A stretch of DNA of 44,707 bases from RGVD01 sp040403075 (GTDB taxonomy: Bacteria > Bacteroidota > Bacteroidia > UKL13-3). Of this stretch, positions 16,947-23,986 are shown piece by piece (position 1 is the stretch's first letter; the number at the start of each line of letters is the position of its first letter). Location of the stretch: the NCBI GenBank assembly GCA_040403075.1, contig JBBALJ010000016.1, forward strand, positions 1 to 44,707, read 5' to 3'. The position numbers and the translations under genes were made by a program. The notes under the pieces were generated by a model. That model worked only from the letters and a program-made list of their open reading frames with translations, was not told the origin of the DNA and made no database searches.

Positions 16947-17397
16947 ATCTTTACTGGGTTTTAGTTGAAATCAAATATGATTAATTGCGACATCTGTTTA
17001 TGTTTTACTTTTAAACAGATGTGGATTAAAACAATTACTTAACGTTGGATGACTAGATTTGGTATGATGCCTAGTGGAGGAAGGAAGCAAGTGGAAAGCC
17101 TTTGATATAAGTTAAATTTATCTTAGAGGGTTTTCCGAAATTGATTTTATAATACATCGAAAGATTCCATTTAAATCATTCATTTAATTAATTAGAACAA
17201 AAATCAAGGCATGAAATAAATATCATAAAAAAAATATTTTAAAATCAATAACCATTAAAAATTTGAGTGAAAATAATAAAAGAATAAACTGAATTGATTA
17301 TAAAGTGGACAAAATGGCAAAAAAAAATATTTTTTAATTTTTTAAAACTTTTGTAAAACACGATAGTTTATACTCTTGTAAAACATTTAATTAATAT
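16947..17397. other. AT-rich gap before the rhodopsin gene
   Basis: It holds an 11-bp perfect inverted repeat, acatctgttta/taaacagatgt (16990-17000 and 17012-17022), upstream of phoH, and long A and T runs from about 17220 to 17350 that could act as an UP-like or bendable region in front of the rhodopsin promoter. No gene is seen. Confidence 0.5.
17349..17378 (+). promoter_or_regulatory. Rhodopsin promoter
   Basis: TTTTG (17349-17353), a 17-nt spacer and TACTCTTG (17371-17378) fit the Bacteroidota -33/-7 pattern with one mismatch to TAnnTTTG. The ATG follows 19 nt after the -7 box; the leader is AT-rich without a Shine-Dalgarno sequence. Confidence 0.65.
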
Positions 17398-18117
17398 ATG
17401 GAACATTTAAAAATTGCGAGCGACAACTATGTTGCATTCACGTTCTTTATTGGAACAATGGCCATGATGGCCGCATCTGTTTTTTTCTTTTTTGAATTAA
17501 ACAACACTTCACAAAAATGGAGAACTTCTGTTCTTGTTTCGGGATTAATCACCTTTATTGCCGCAGTTCACTACTATTATATGAGAGGCTACAATTTAGA
17601 AACTGGAGATTCACCTACATTTTTCCGTTACGTTGATTGGATCTTAACTGTTCCTTTAATGTGTGTAGAATTTTATTTAATTACCAAAAAAGCAGGCGCT
17701 AAAATTGGGTTATTATGGAAGTTAATTTTTGCATCATTAGTGATGTTAGTTACTGGTTACTTTGGCGAAACAATTGACAGAGGAAATAGCGTGCTATGGG
17801 GTGTAATCTCAGGTGCTGCTTATTTCTACATTGCTTACCTAATTTGGTTTGGCGAAGTGGCTCAATTGGCTCAAACTGCTGGACCGCAAGTTGCTAAAGC
17901 AACAAGAGTTTTAGCTTGGTTTGTACTTGTAGGTTGGGCAATTTATCCATTGGGATACATTTTAGGAACACCAGGTGGATTATTCGGTATTCAATTGGTA
18001 AGCGATCCTGCTGCTGCTAGTCATGCAATGGATATTGTTTACAACATCGCTGATGCTATAAACAAAATTGGTTTTGGTCTAGTTATTTACGCTTTAAGTA
18101 GAAATTCAGAAGACTAA
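17398..18117 (+). CDS. Light-driven proton-pumping rhodopsin (proteorhodopsin-like)
   Basis: A seven-helix retinal protein of 239 residues, predicted to pump H+ outward under light. The helix C motif is D80-T84-E91 in RYVDWILTVPLMCVEF, i.e. the DTE proton-pump signature (acceptor Asp, donor Glu). The acceptor-partner histidine is H58, the retinal Schiff-base lysine is K223 in DAINKIGFG, and the counterion Asp is D219. The spectral tuning position holds M88, as in green-absorbing Bacteroidota pumps. G135 in VLWGVISG aligns with Gly156 of xanthorhodopsin, which opens the side window for a carotenoid antenna; green proteorhodopsin has a bulky residue there. It has its own promoter and terminator, with the retinal-making fusion gene next. 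Confidence 0.96.
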   Translation: MEHLKIASDNYVAFTFFIGTMAMMAASVFFFFELNNTSQKWRTSVLVSGLITFIAAVHYYYMRGYNLETGDSPTFFRYVDWILTVPLMCVEFYLITKKAGAKIGLLWKLIFASLVMLVTGYFGETIDRGNSVLWGVISGAAYFYIAYLIWFGEVAQLAQTAGPQVAKATRVLAWFVLVGWAIYPLGYILGTPGGLFGIQLVSDPAAASHAMDIVYNIADAINKIGFGLVIYALSRNSED

Positions 18118-18136
18118 TAATTTTACTTTTTAATTG

Positions 18137-18176
18137 AAAGGGAAGGTAATTTACAAATTTACCTTCCCTTTTTTAT
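18137..18176 (+). terminator. Terminator between rhodopsin and cyclase-dioxygenase gene
   Basis: A 13-bp perfect stem, aaagggaaggtaa/ttaccttcccttt, with a 9-nt loop is followed by T residues. It should end most rhodopsin transcripts and allow only partial read-through downstream. Confidence 0.88.
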
Positions 18177-18209
18177 TAGGTTCCAACAATAATTATTTCA
18201 ATAAAATTT

Positions 18210-20216
18210 GTGTTAAAAGAATTGTCAAATAAGTTTGATTTTTTGTTTGTAGGACTAGGTGCCTCCAATTGCTTGTTAATTTTAAGACTTCACGAAAATG
18301 GAATACTTAATGATAAAACTTTTGCCGTAATTGAACCAAATAGTAAAAGTATAAATGACAAGACTTTTTGTTTTTGGGCCACTGAAGAAGAACTCTTGAG
18401 GCTAAAGTTAAATACGCTTGTAAGCAAAAGTTGGGATTGTTTAGAAATTGGAGGAATTTCCAAACAAGTAATTAATCCACTTAGATATTATTATGTAAAA
18501 TCTATTGATTTATATAATAATACCAAAGATGTGTTGAATGATTATCAATTTAGATTATATGATTCTCAATTAACAGAAAACCCAAAAATTACAAATAATA
18601 CATTTGAAATTAATTTAAAGAGTGAAATTATATTCGCTGATAAAGTTTTTGATAGTCGCCCGCCCAATTATTTATTACCTAAAAAACATCAAAGTCATTT
18701 ATTCCAATCTTTTTATGGTTGGAAAATTAAAACTCCAAACCAATTTTTCGATATAGATTCCATTATGATGATGGATTTTAGGATAGAGCAAAATAATGCC
18801 ACACAATTTATTTATATGCTTCCATTTGATCGTGATTATGCATTGGTTGAAGTTACCAGATTCGGGAATTCCATTATGGAAGAAGCTGAAGCCAATACAA
18901 TATTTGATAATTACGTAAATAAATTAGGCATTACTTTTGAAATTATTGAAACAGAAAGAGGAGTTTTACCTATGACCTCTTCGCAAATGCAAATTGAAAA
19001 TTTCGGGGAAAATTGGATATATATGGGCGTTAAGGCTAATCTATTAAAAGCAACTACAGGTTATGCCTTTCATGCCATGTCTGAAGATGCATTAGCCCTA
19101 GCAGAAAATATAAAAAACAATTATTTTTTTAATAGAAAAATAAAAAAGCAAAGATTTAGATTTTACGATAGGCTATTACTTAAAATACTAAATGATCAGC
19201 CTGAATATGGAAAACCAATTTTTGAAACATTATTTCAAAAGGTACCTATTGTAAAGGTTTTAAGTTTCATGGGAGAAAAAACCAATCTTTTCCAAGAGTT
19301 TTCAATTTTTTTTAGATTACCCAAAAGGGTTTTTATTTTAACAGCAATTAAAGATATTTATCAACAAACCAAAACATTACCTATTTTAATTTTACCTTTT
19401 TTTTTTACCATTCTTTTCTTAATACTTAATTATTTAAAATCAGAATCGATTTCATGGCTTCTTCTTGGCATAGGTTTTTTTACAGTTGGCTTGTCACATG
19501 GTGCATTAGATCATATTACACAAAAAGCGAATATAAACGCCAAAGAATATACTTATTTTATAGTCAATTATTTAATTAAAAGTGCCCTAATTGGTTCGGT
19601 TTGGCTTGTTTTTCCTTCCTTAGCATTAATTATCTTCATTCTTTATTCGGCTTGGCATTTTGGACAAGCTGATTACCAGGAGTGGAAATTAAAGTACGGA
19701 TTGCAATCATTTTTATGGGGATTAATATCTTTATTAATAATTTTATTATTCCACTTCGATGAGTTGGATCTATTTTTGCTACAAATACCAGATTTACAAG
19801 CTGTAAATACTATTAACCATATTTCGCATAACCAATTATTTATGTATCAAATTGGAATTGTTATTTTGGGTTTAATTTTGGCTCTTTTAAACAAATCCAA
19901 ATTAATGGCTCTTACTTTAATATATTTAATGCTTTCATCAATGCTACCCTTATTACTTTCATTTGGAATTTATTTTGTAGGTCAGCACAGCATGCATGGT
20001 TGGAAACACCTAAAACATGGATTAAATGAAACATTACCGAATTTATTAATAAAAGCATTACCATTTACACTGGGAGGTATAATAGTCATTTTGTTTTTTA
20101 TGCTTTATTTTAGTGTAAATTATATCGGTGTTTTTTTTATTGTATTATCATGTTTGAGTATGCCACATGTATTGAGCATGAATTATTTTTACTCTAAAAA
20201 TAAAGTCCTTAGTTAG
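18210..20216 (+). CDS. Lycopene beta-cyclase - Blh beta-carotene dioxygenase fusion
   Basis: This 668-residue protein has two enzymes in one chain. Residues 1 to about 375 are a CrtY-type lycopene beta-cyclase: dinucleotide-binding FLFVGLGASNCLLILRL (11-27), NDKTFCFW (49-56), FDSRPP (147-152), MMDFRIEQ (187-194), YMLPFDRDYALVEVTRF (202-218), GVLPMTS (251-257) and KATTGYAFHAMS (280-291). Residues from about 390 to 668 are a multi-helix Brp/Blh domain with the histidine motifs GLSHGALDH (H430, H435), SAWHFGQAD (H483), GQHSMHGWKH (H593, H596) and MPHVL (H653), which include the iron ligands of the family. Predicted work: lycopene to beta-carotene, then oxidative cleavage to two retinals for the upstream rhodopsin. 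The start is a GTG at 18210; no ATG is available before the nucleotide-binding motif. The assignment of each half is firm; coupling between them is inferred. Confidence 0.93.
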   Translation: MLKELSNKFDFLFVGLGASNCLLILRLHENGILNDKTFAVIEPNSKSINDKTFCFWATEEELLRLKLNTLVSKSWDCLEIGGISKQVINPLRYYYVKSIDLYNNTKDVLNDYQFRLYDSQLTENPKITNNTFEINLKSEIIFADKVFDSRPPNYLLPKKHQSHLFQSFYGWKIKTPNQFFDIDSIMMMDFRIEQNNATQFIYMLPFDRDYALVEVTRFGNSIMEEAEANTIFDNYVNKLGITFEIIETERGVLPMTSSQMQIENFGENWIYMGVKANLLKATTGYAFHAMSEDALALAENIKNNYFFNRKIKKQRFRFYDRLLLKILNDQPEYGKPIFETLFQKVPIVKVLSFMGEKTNLFQEFSIFFRLPKRVFILTAIKDIYQQTKTLPILILPFFFTILFLILNYLKSESISWLLLGIGFFTVGLSHGALDHITQKANINAKEYTYFIVNYLIKSALIGSVWLVFPSLALIIFILYSAWHFGQADYQEWKLKYGLQSFLWGLISLLIILLFHFDELDLFLLQIPDLQAVNTINHISHNQLFMYQIGIVILGLILALLNKSKLMALTLIYLMLSSMLPLLLSFGIYFVGQHSMHGWKHLKHGLNETLPNLLIKALPFTLGGIIVILFFMLYFSVNYIGVFFIVLSCLSMPHVLSMNYFYSKNKVLS

Positions 20217-20300
20217 AAAATTGATTTAAATACCTCCCTTATTTTGTGACCTATACACACCTCCTATATCCAAAGTCAAGCTTCCCGAAAACCATATATT

Positions 20301-20388
20301 TTCTTCCGTTACATTTTATTTTGGTATACATTCAGAATTTGATTTTATATTGCAATGAATGATTTTGGTTGAAGGGTTTGTGCGGATT
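20301..20388. repeat. 88-bp direct repeat, left copy
   Basis: It matches 21176-21263 over 88 positions with about ten mismatches and no gaps; the core tgaatgattttggttgaagg is identical. The two copies bracket the toxin-antitoxin pair. It fills most of the gap after the fusion gene. Confidence 0.85.
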
Positions 20389-20412
20389 GGATATAACCAT
20401 AAGCACAACTAG

Positions 20413-20830
20413 TTAGGGTTTATGATTGACCCAATATTCCATTGGTGAAATTATTTTGGTGTTTTTGTAAGTTGGAAAAGTAAAATCCAAAGTGTTGCCT
20501 GTAATTACAAAGTCAGCTGAACATTCATCAGCCAATTCTAAAATCATATTGTCATCCTTGTCAGATATGAGGTTTAATTTAACATTTGGTGTGTATTTGA
20601 TAGCCTTCCTTTCGATATCTATAAGAGTTGCTTCAGCACGCATATAGAAATCTGGATATTTTATAAATTTTGGTCGTGACAAAACTTCATAATATTCAGC
20701 CATTAGTTCCTCAGAAATGCAGAGTTGAAACTTATCTTCGATAAATAATTCATTTATAATTAGATAAGGATAATTTTTTTGTATGAGTGATGATACAATT
20801 ACATTGGTATCAATGACGATTTTTTTGCAT
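20413..20830 (-). pseudogene. PIN-family toxin, frameshifted near its start
   Basis: This is a PIN-domain toxin of the COG1569/TIGR00305 type. On the complement the protein reads KIVIDTNVIVSSLIQ (catalytic Asp), then LMAEYYEVLSRPKF, DKDDNMILELADE and FVITGNTLDF, so the PIN acidic residues are present. That frame has a TAG just upstream and no ATG, GTG or TTG before IDTNV. The only good start, ATG at 20830 inside the antitoxin gene, is out of frame by one base because of a run of seven A (complement of 20820-20826). With six A it would read MQKIVIDTNV. A start at 20703 would lose the catalytic Asp. It is probably inactive unless slippage occurs. Confidence 0.75.
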
Positions 20831-21041
20831 TTTTTCTAACTGCTTTTACTTCATTGCTTATTTCCTCCATCGTAATGTCCGAAAGACCATATTTGGCAGC
20901 CATTTCAACGCTTTTGTTTAAATTTTGACGCATGAGTTCTTTGCTAATAATATCTATCAAATCAGTAAAAGACAGTTTATCATTAGGTATTCCGAATTTG
21001 TTATACTCAATATCCGAAATTGAAATATTTAATGTTCTCAT
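20799..21041 (-). CDS. Antitoxin of the PIN pair
   Basis: This 80-residue protein, MRTLNISISDIEYNKFGI onwards, has a central helical segment (LTD-like FTDLIDIISKELMRQ) and a charged C-terminus MEEISNEVKAVRKNAKK. It overlaps the start of the downstream PIN toxin frame, the usual arrangement for this type II family. Because of the A7 run its tail reads NAKKSSLIPM; with one A less it would end NAKNRH, so the present tail may be a mutant extension. A GTG at 21044 is an alternative start. Confidence 0.7.
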   Translation of the reverse strand: MRTLNISISDIEYNKFGIPNDKLSFTDLIDIISKELMRQNLNKSVEMAAKYGLSDITMEEISNEVKAVRKNAKKSSLIPM

Positions 21042-21393
21042 CACTTTTTTCTTTCATCAAATGTATAAAAAGTTAAAAATAAATAAGGCATTTTTATTCA
21101 ATTTTTTAAAACTAATTGGTGATTTCCTCAATTCGCATTAAATCTCATTGCAAAGCTCCTCAAAGACTATCCTTTTTCTTCTGCTTCATTTTGTTTTGGT
21201 ATATATTCAGAAATTGATTTTATATTTCAATGAATGATTTTGGTTGAAGGGTTCGGGTGGATTAGTGATAAGTCAAACACCTAAGAATCAAGACCTATTA
21301 GAAACTCTATTTCGAAATAGCAAGAATTAAAATTTATGTAACATTTGCTAAATAAAATGCACCTATTATTGCCGCATTAAACTCGAAATTTTA
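21042..21393. repeat. Gap with 41-bp repeat and right 88-bp repeat
   Basis: 21137-21177 is an exact 41-bp match to 22835-22875 (core caaagctcctcaaagactat). 21176-21263 is the right copy of the 88-bp repeat at 20301-20388. The two repeats overlap by two bases, as if two insertion events met here. No gene is seen. Confidence 0.85.
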
Positions 21394-22047
21394 ATGTTGC
21401 ATAAACCACTGGTATCTGTATTGTTGGCGGTATACAACACACCATTTGAATTGGTAAAGCGAGCAATTGTTTCAGTGTTGCATCAAAACTTGCAAAATTT
21501 CGAATTGATTATTGTTGATGATGGAAGCGATGATGAATACCGTTTCGAGTTGAGTGAATATGCTGCCTTATTTCCAAATGTAATAACCTATATCTTTCAT
21601 GCCAATTGCGGACAAGCTGAATCAATAAATAAAGTAATTTTGCTTAGCAAAGGGGAATATATCACCATTATAGATGCGGATGATGAATTTAAGCCCAATC
21701 ACCTACAAAAGTGCATGGAACAAATGACTCATTCTGATTTGATTGCTTCCACCACCCACACGGTTGTAGATGCCGAAGATGATTATTACATTCCAGATAG
21801 ACTGGATAAATCAAAAGTAATTCATGTTGACGATTGTATTTTATTTGCCACTTTATTTGGTAAAATAGAAGTGTTTATCAATAATAAATTTTACAGCATG
21901 TATAGTTCGGATGCCAATTTTTACGAAAGGGTATCACAGAATTATATCGTTAAAAAAGTAAACCTTCGCACCTATATTTATTACCGAAACATTCCGAATA
22001 GCACTTGTGCCAAATTAAAAAATACGATGTTGCAAGCATCAGCATAA
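21394..22047 (+). CDS. Family 2 glycosyltransferase
   Basis: This 217-residue GT-A enzyme has the classic GT2 opening VSVLLAVYNTPFELVKRAI, the nucleotide-sugar pocket IIVDDGSDDEY (about 40-50) and the metal-binding DADDE near residue 95. It lacks membrane segments and is short, so it is probably a single-domain transferase adding one sugar to a surface glycan or glycolipid. The sugar and acceptor are unknown. It is followed after 9 bp by a second transferase-like gene; both lie between the exact 41-bp repeats, suggesting joint acquisition. Confidence 0.88.
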   Translation: MLHKPLVSVLLAVYNTPFELVKRAIVSVLHQNLQNFELIIVDDGSDDEYRFELSEYAALFPNVITYIFHANCGQAESINKVILLSKGEYITIIDADDEFKPNHLQKCMEQMTHSDLIASTTHTVVDAEDDYYIPDRLDKSKVIHVDDCILFATLFGKIEVFINNKFYSMYSSDANFYERVSQNYIVKKVNLRTYIYYRNIPNSTCAKLKNTMLQASA

Positions 22048-22056
22048 ACTACGAAT

Positions 22057-22797
22057 ATGCAAAAACAGCTAATATTTGCCTGCCTTTTTACTGGAGTTTA
22101 CGATGTTAACAGATCGGAAACATTGCCAAACAACGATTATTCATTGATTGAAAAATGGGCAAATTCCATTATAGCCTTAAAACTACATGGGGTTGTTTTT
22201 CACAATAGTTTTTCACCTGAGATTGAAGCTCAATATAGTAATGAATATATTACTTTTAAATATGTAAGCTATAATCCTATTTACAATTTAAGTGTTTATA
22301 GATACTTTGTTTATCACAACTACTTATTAACTCATCCAAACCAAATAGAATTACTATTTATTACCGATAGCACCGATGTAGAAGTTTTGAATAATCCATT
22401 TATACAGCCTTTGTTTTTAAACAATCCTGATGCATTATTTTGTGGTGATGAACCAACAACATTGCAGAACGAATGGATGATGAAACATTCAACACATTTT
22501 CGAAATCAGATTCCCAAATTTTCGGCTTATGAAGAAAAGTTTGCAAATGAAACCTTGCTTAATTGTGGTATTGTAGGTGGTAATATTAATATCATGGCTG
22601 CATTGATAAAAGAATTGGTGCAATTTCATGAGCAATACAATCAAAATAACAAAACAGCTTATACAGGTGATATGGGTGCCCTTAATTTTATTGTTCGCAG
22701 TAATTTTAATAAACAATTATTGCATGGAAACCCAATCAATACCATGTTCAAGTCATATGAAATTAATAACACCAATTGTTGGTTTAGACACAAATAA
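22057..22797 (+). CDS. Putative glycosyltransferase (GT-A-like)
   Basis: This 246-residue protein belongs to no family I recognise firmly. Features suggest a GT-A fold: an opening strand QLIFACLFTGVYD, a D-rich centre LLFITDSTDVEVLNNPF that could bind a metal-nucleotide sugar, and LLNCGIVGGNINIM, similar to the acceptor-side NxGIxGG motif of GT8-like enzymes. It has no signal peptide or membrane segment. It is translationally close to the GT2 gene (9 bp), so both probably act in one glycan pathway. Confidence 0.6.
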   Translation: MQKQLIFACLFTGVYDVNRSETLPNNDYSLIEKWANSIIALKLHGVVFHNSFSPEIEAQYSNEYITFKYVSYNPIYNLSVYRYFVYHNYLLTHPNQIELLFITDSTDVEVLNNPFIQPLFLNNPDALFCGDEPTTLQNEWMMKHSTHFRNQIPKFSAYEEKFANETLLNCGIVGGNINIMAALIKELVQFHEQYNQNNKTAYTGDMGALNFIVRSNFNKQLLHGNPINTMFKSYEINNTNCWFRHK

Positions 22798-22834
22798 TTG
22801 GACTTTGGCTGCACTTTAATTTATCACAAACCCT

Positions 22835-22928
22835 ATTAAATCTCATTGCAAAGCTCCTCAAAGACTATCCTTTTTTATTCCCCTTAAGTTAGGAAATAAT
22901 ACCAATCTCAGTCAACATTATCTTTATT
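22835..22928. repeat. 41-bp repeat overlapping 70-bp direct repeat (left copy)
   Basis: 22835-22875 equals 21137-21177. 22859-22928 equals 23851-23920 over 70 bp. The right end abuts the REP terminus of the RAYT element exactly. Confidence 0.9.
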
Positions 22929-22964
22929 TTGCCTGCGGTTGGTGTTATCACCAACCGATTCTCT

Positions 22965-23231
22965 TTAAATTACATCTCTGTAGTCTGTTAAAAAATCAAA
23001 AGGATTATTTTGTCCTATATAAAATGCTGCTGAGGAATATTTATAGTTTTCGGCTGATGTTGATAAATTCCAATTTTTGCTGATGGGATTATTATGTATG
23101 TAATTTAACTTTTGCTCTACCACATTTCTATTGTAAAGTTTTGAACTATATGCTCTCCGCTCCCAAAACTGATATTGACGGTCATTTGCATTACTTTCAA
23201 ATAAAGGTAACACCTTAGGATGATTTTTTAT
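22965..23231 (-). pseudogene. Truncated RAYT transposase copy
   Basis: It encodes only the last ~88 residues of the transposase (from IKNHPKVLP to LTDYRDVI), with the N-terminal HUH domain missing. Its upstream end is cut at the internal REP hairpin. The amino acids are nearly identical to the intact neighbour. Nucleotide differences cluster in the part nearest the truncation, about 23165-23220. Confidence 0.85.
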
Positions 23232-23268
23232 TTTGCCTGCGGTTGGTGTTATCACCAACCGATTCTCT

Positions 23269-23796
23269 TTAAATTACATCTCTGTAGTCTGTTAAAAAAT
23301 CAAAAGGATTATTTTGTCCTATATAAAATGCTGCTGAGGAATATTTATAGTTTTCGGCTGATGTTGATAAATTCCAATTTTTGCTGATGGGATTATTATG
23401 TATGTAATTTAACTTTTGCTCTACCACATTTCTATTGTAAAGTTTTGAACTATATGCTCTCCGCTCCCAAAACTGATACTGACGGTCATTCGCATTGCTT
23501 TCAAAAAATGGTAATACTTTAGGATGATTTTTTATTAAGTCGAATTTTATTTGTTGTGCCACATATTTCAAAAAATCTCTCTGTACATTCTTCAACTCGT
23601 GTGCTTCGTTTATCGACCAAATTATATGCACATGATTAGGCATAATAACAAATCCATATATGCAAACACGTTTGTTTTCAACTAAATACTTCAAACTATT
23701 GCATACTATTTGTTTATACTTATCAGGCAGTAATAGCTTTTGCCAATTTAGGATAGTTGCAGTGAAAAAGTATAAGTAGTTTTGCATGGGAGTCAT
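23269..23796 (-). CDS. REP-associated tyrosine transposase (Y1_Tnp, RAYT)
   Basis: This 175-residue IS200-like transposase has the HUH motif HVH at 55-57 in GFVIMPNHVHIIW. Candidate nucleophile Y78 lies in FLKYVAQQI (the choice of Tyr is inferred), and the C-terminal signature KLNYIHNNPISK and YKYSSAAFY is typical of RAYTs. An internal start at residue 4 (MQNYLYFFTAT) fits the family better. It is flanked by REP hairpins in opposite orientation, the usual substrate. It appears intact. Confidence 0.9.
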   Translation of the reverse strand: MTPMQNYLYFFTATILNWQKLLLPDKYKQIVCNSLKYLVENKRVCIYGFVIMPNHVHIIWSINEAHELKNVQRDFLKYVAQQIKFDLIKNHPKVLPFFESNANDRQYQFWERRAYSSKLYNRNVVEQKLNYIHNNPISKNWNLSTSAENYKYSSAAFYIGQNNPFDFLTDYRDVI

Positions 23797-23850
23797 TACA
23801 AATCTAATTGTTTTTGGAAATTAGCGGTCGGTGATAACACCAACCGCAGG

Positions 23851-23920
23851 CAAAGACTATCCTTTTTTATTCCCCTTAAGTTAGGAAATAATACCAATCT
23901 CAGTCAACATTATCTTTATT
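23851..23920. repeat. 70-bp direct repeat, right copy
   Basis: It is identical to 22859-22928 and begins directly at the right REP end of the RAYT element. It is followed by unrelated sequence leading to the GSCFA gene. Confidence 0.9.
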
Positions 23921-23986
23921 CCCTTCAAAAACTTCATTGTAATTAAAGCATATTTAAACTAAAATTGAAGCCCCATAAAGCCAAAT

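Larger units (their letters stand above)
22929..23850 (-). mobile_element. RAYT element with REP-hairpin ends
   Basis: The element is bounded by inverted ends that read ttgcctgcggttggtg inward. The REP hairpins are at 22936-22957 (cggttggtg-ttat-caccaaccg), an internal copy at 23240-23261, and an inverted copy at 23825-23846. It carries one complete transposase (23269-23796) and one truncated copy (22965-about 23231) offset by 304 bp. 70-bp direct repeats flank it on both sides. RAYTs are HUH tyrosine transposases associated with spread of REP palindromes; they do not normally make target duplications. Confidence 0.8.

Noticed and set aside
17398..18117. Sodium- or chloride-pumping rhodopsin
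   Set aside because: Helix C has the D-T-E triad of proton pumps, not NDQ (sodium) or NTQ (chloride).
18210..20216. Assembly artefact joining two genes
   Set aside because: The frame is continuous, the linker is of plausible length and composition, and no repeat lies at the junction; still worth confirming with reads.
22859..23920. The RAYT region as a CRISPR-like repeat array
   Set aside because: The repeated hairpins are few, unequally spaced and belong to an HUH transposase element; there are no regular spacers and no cas genes.
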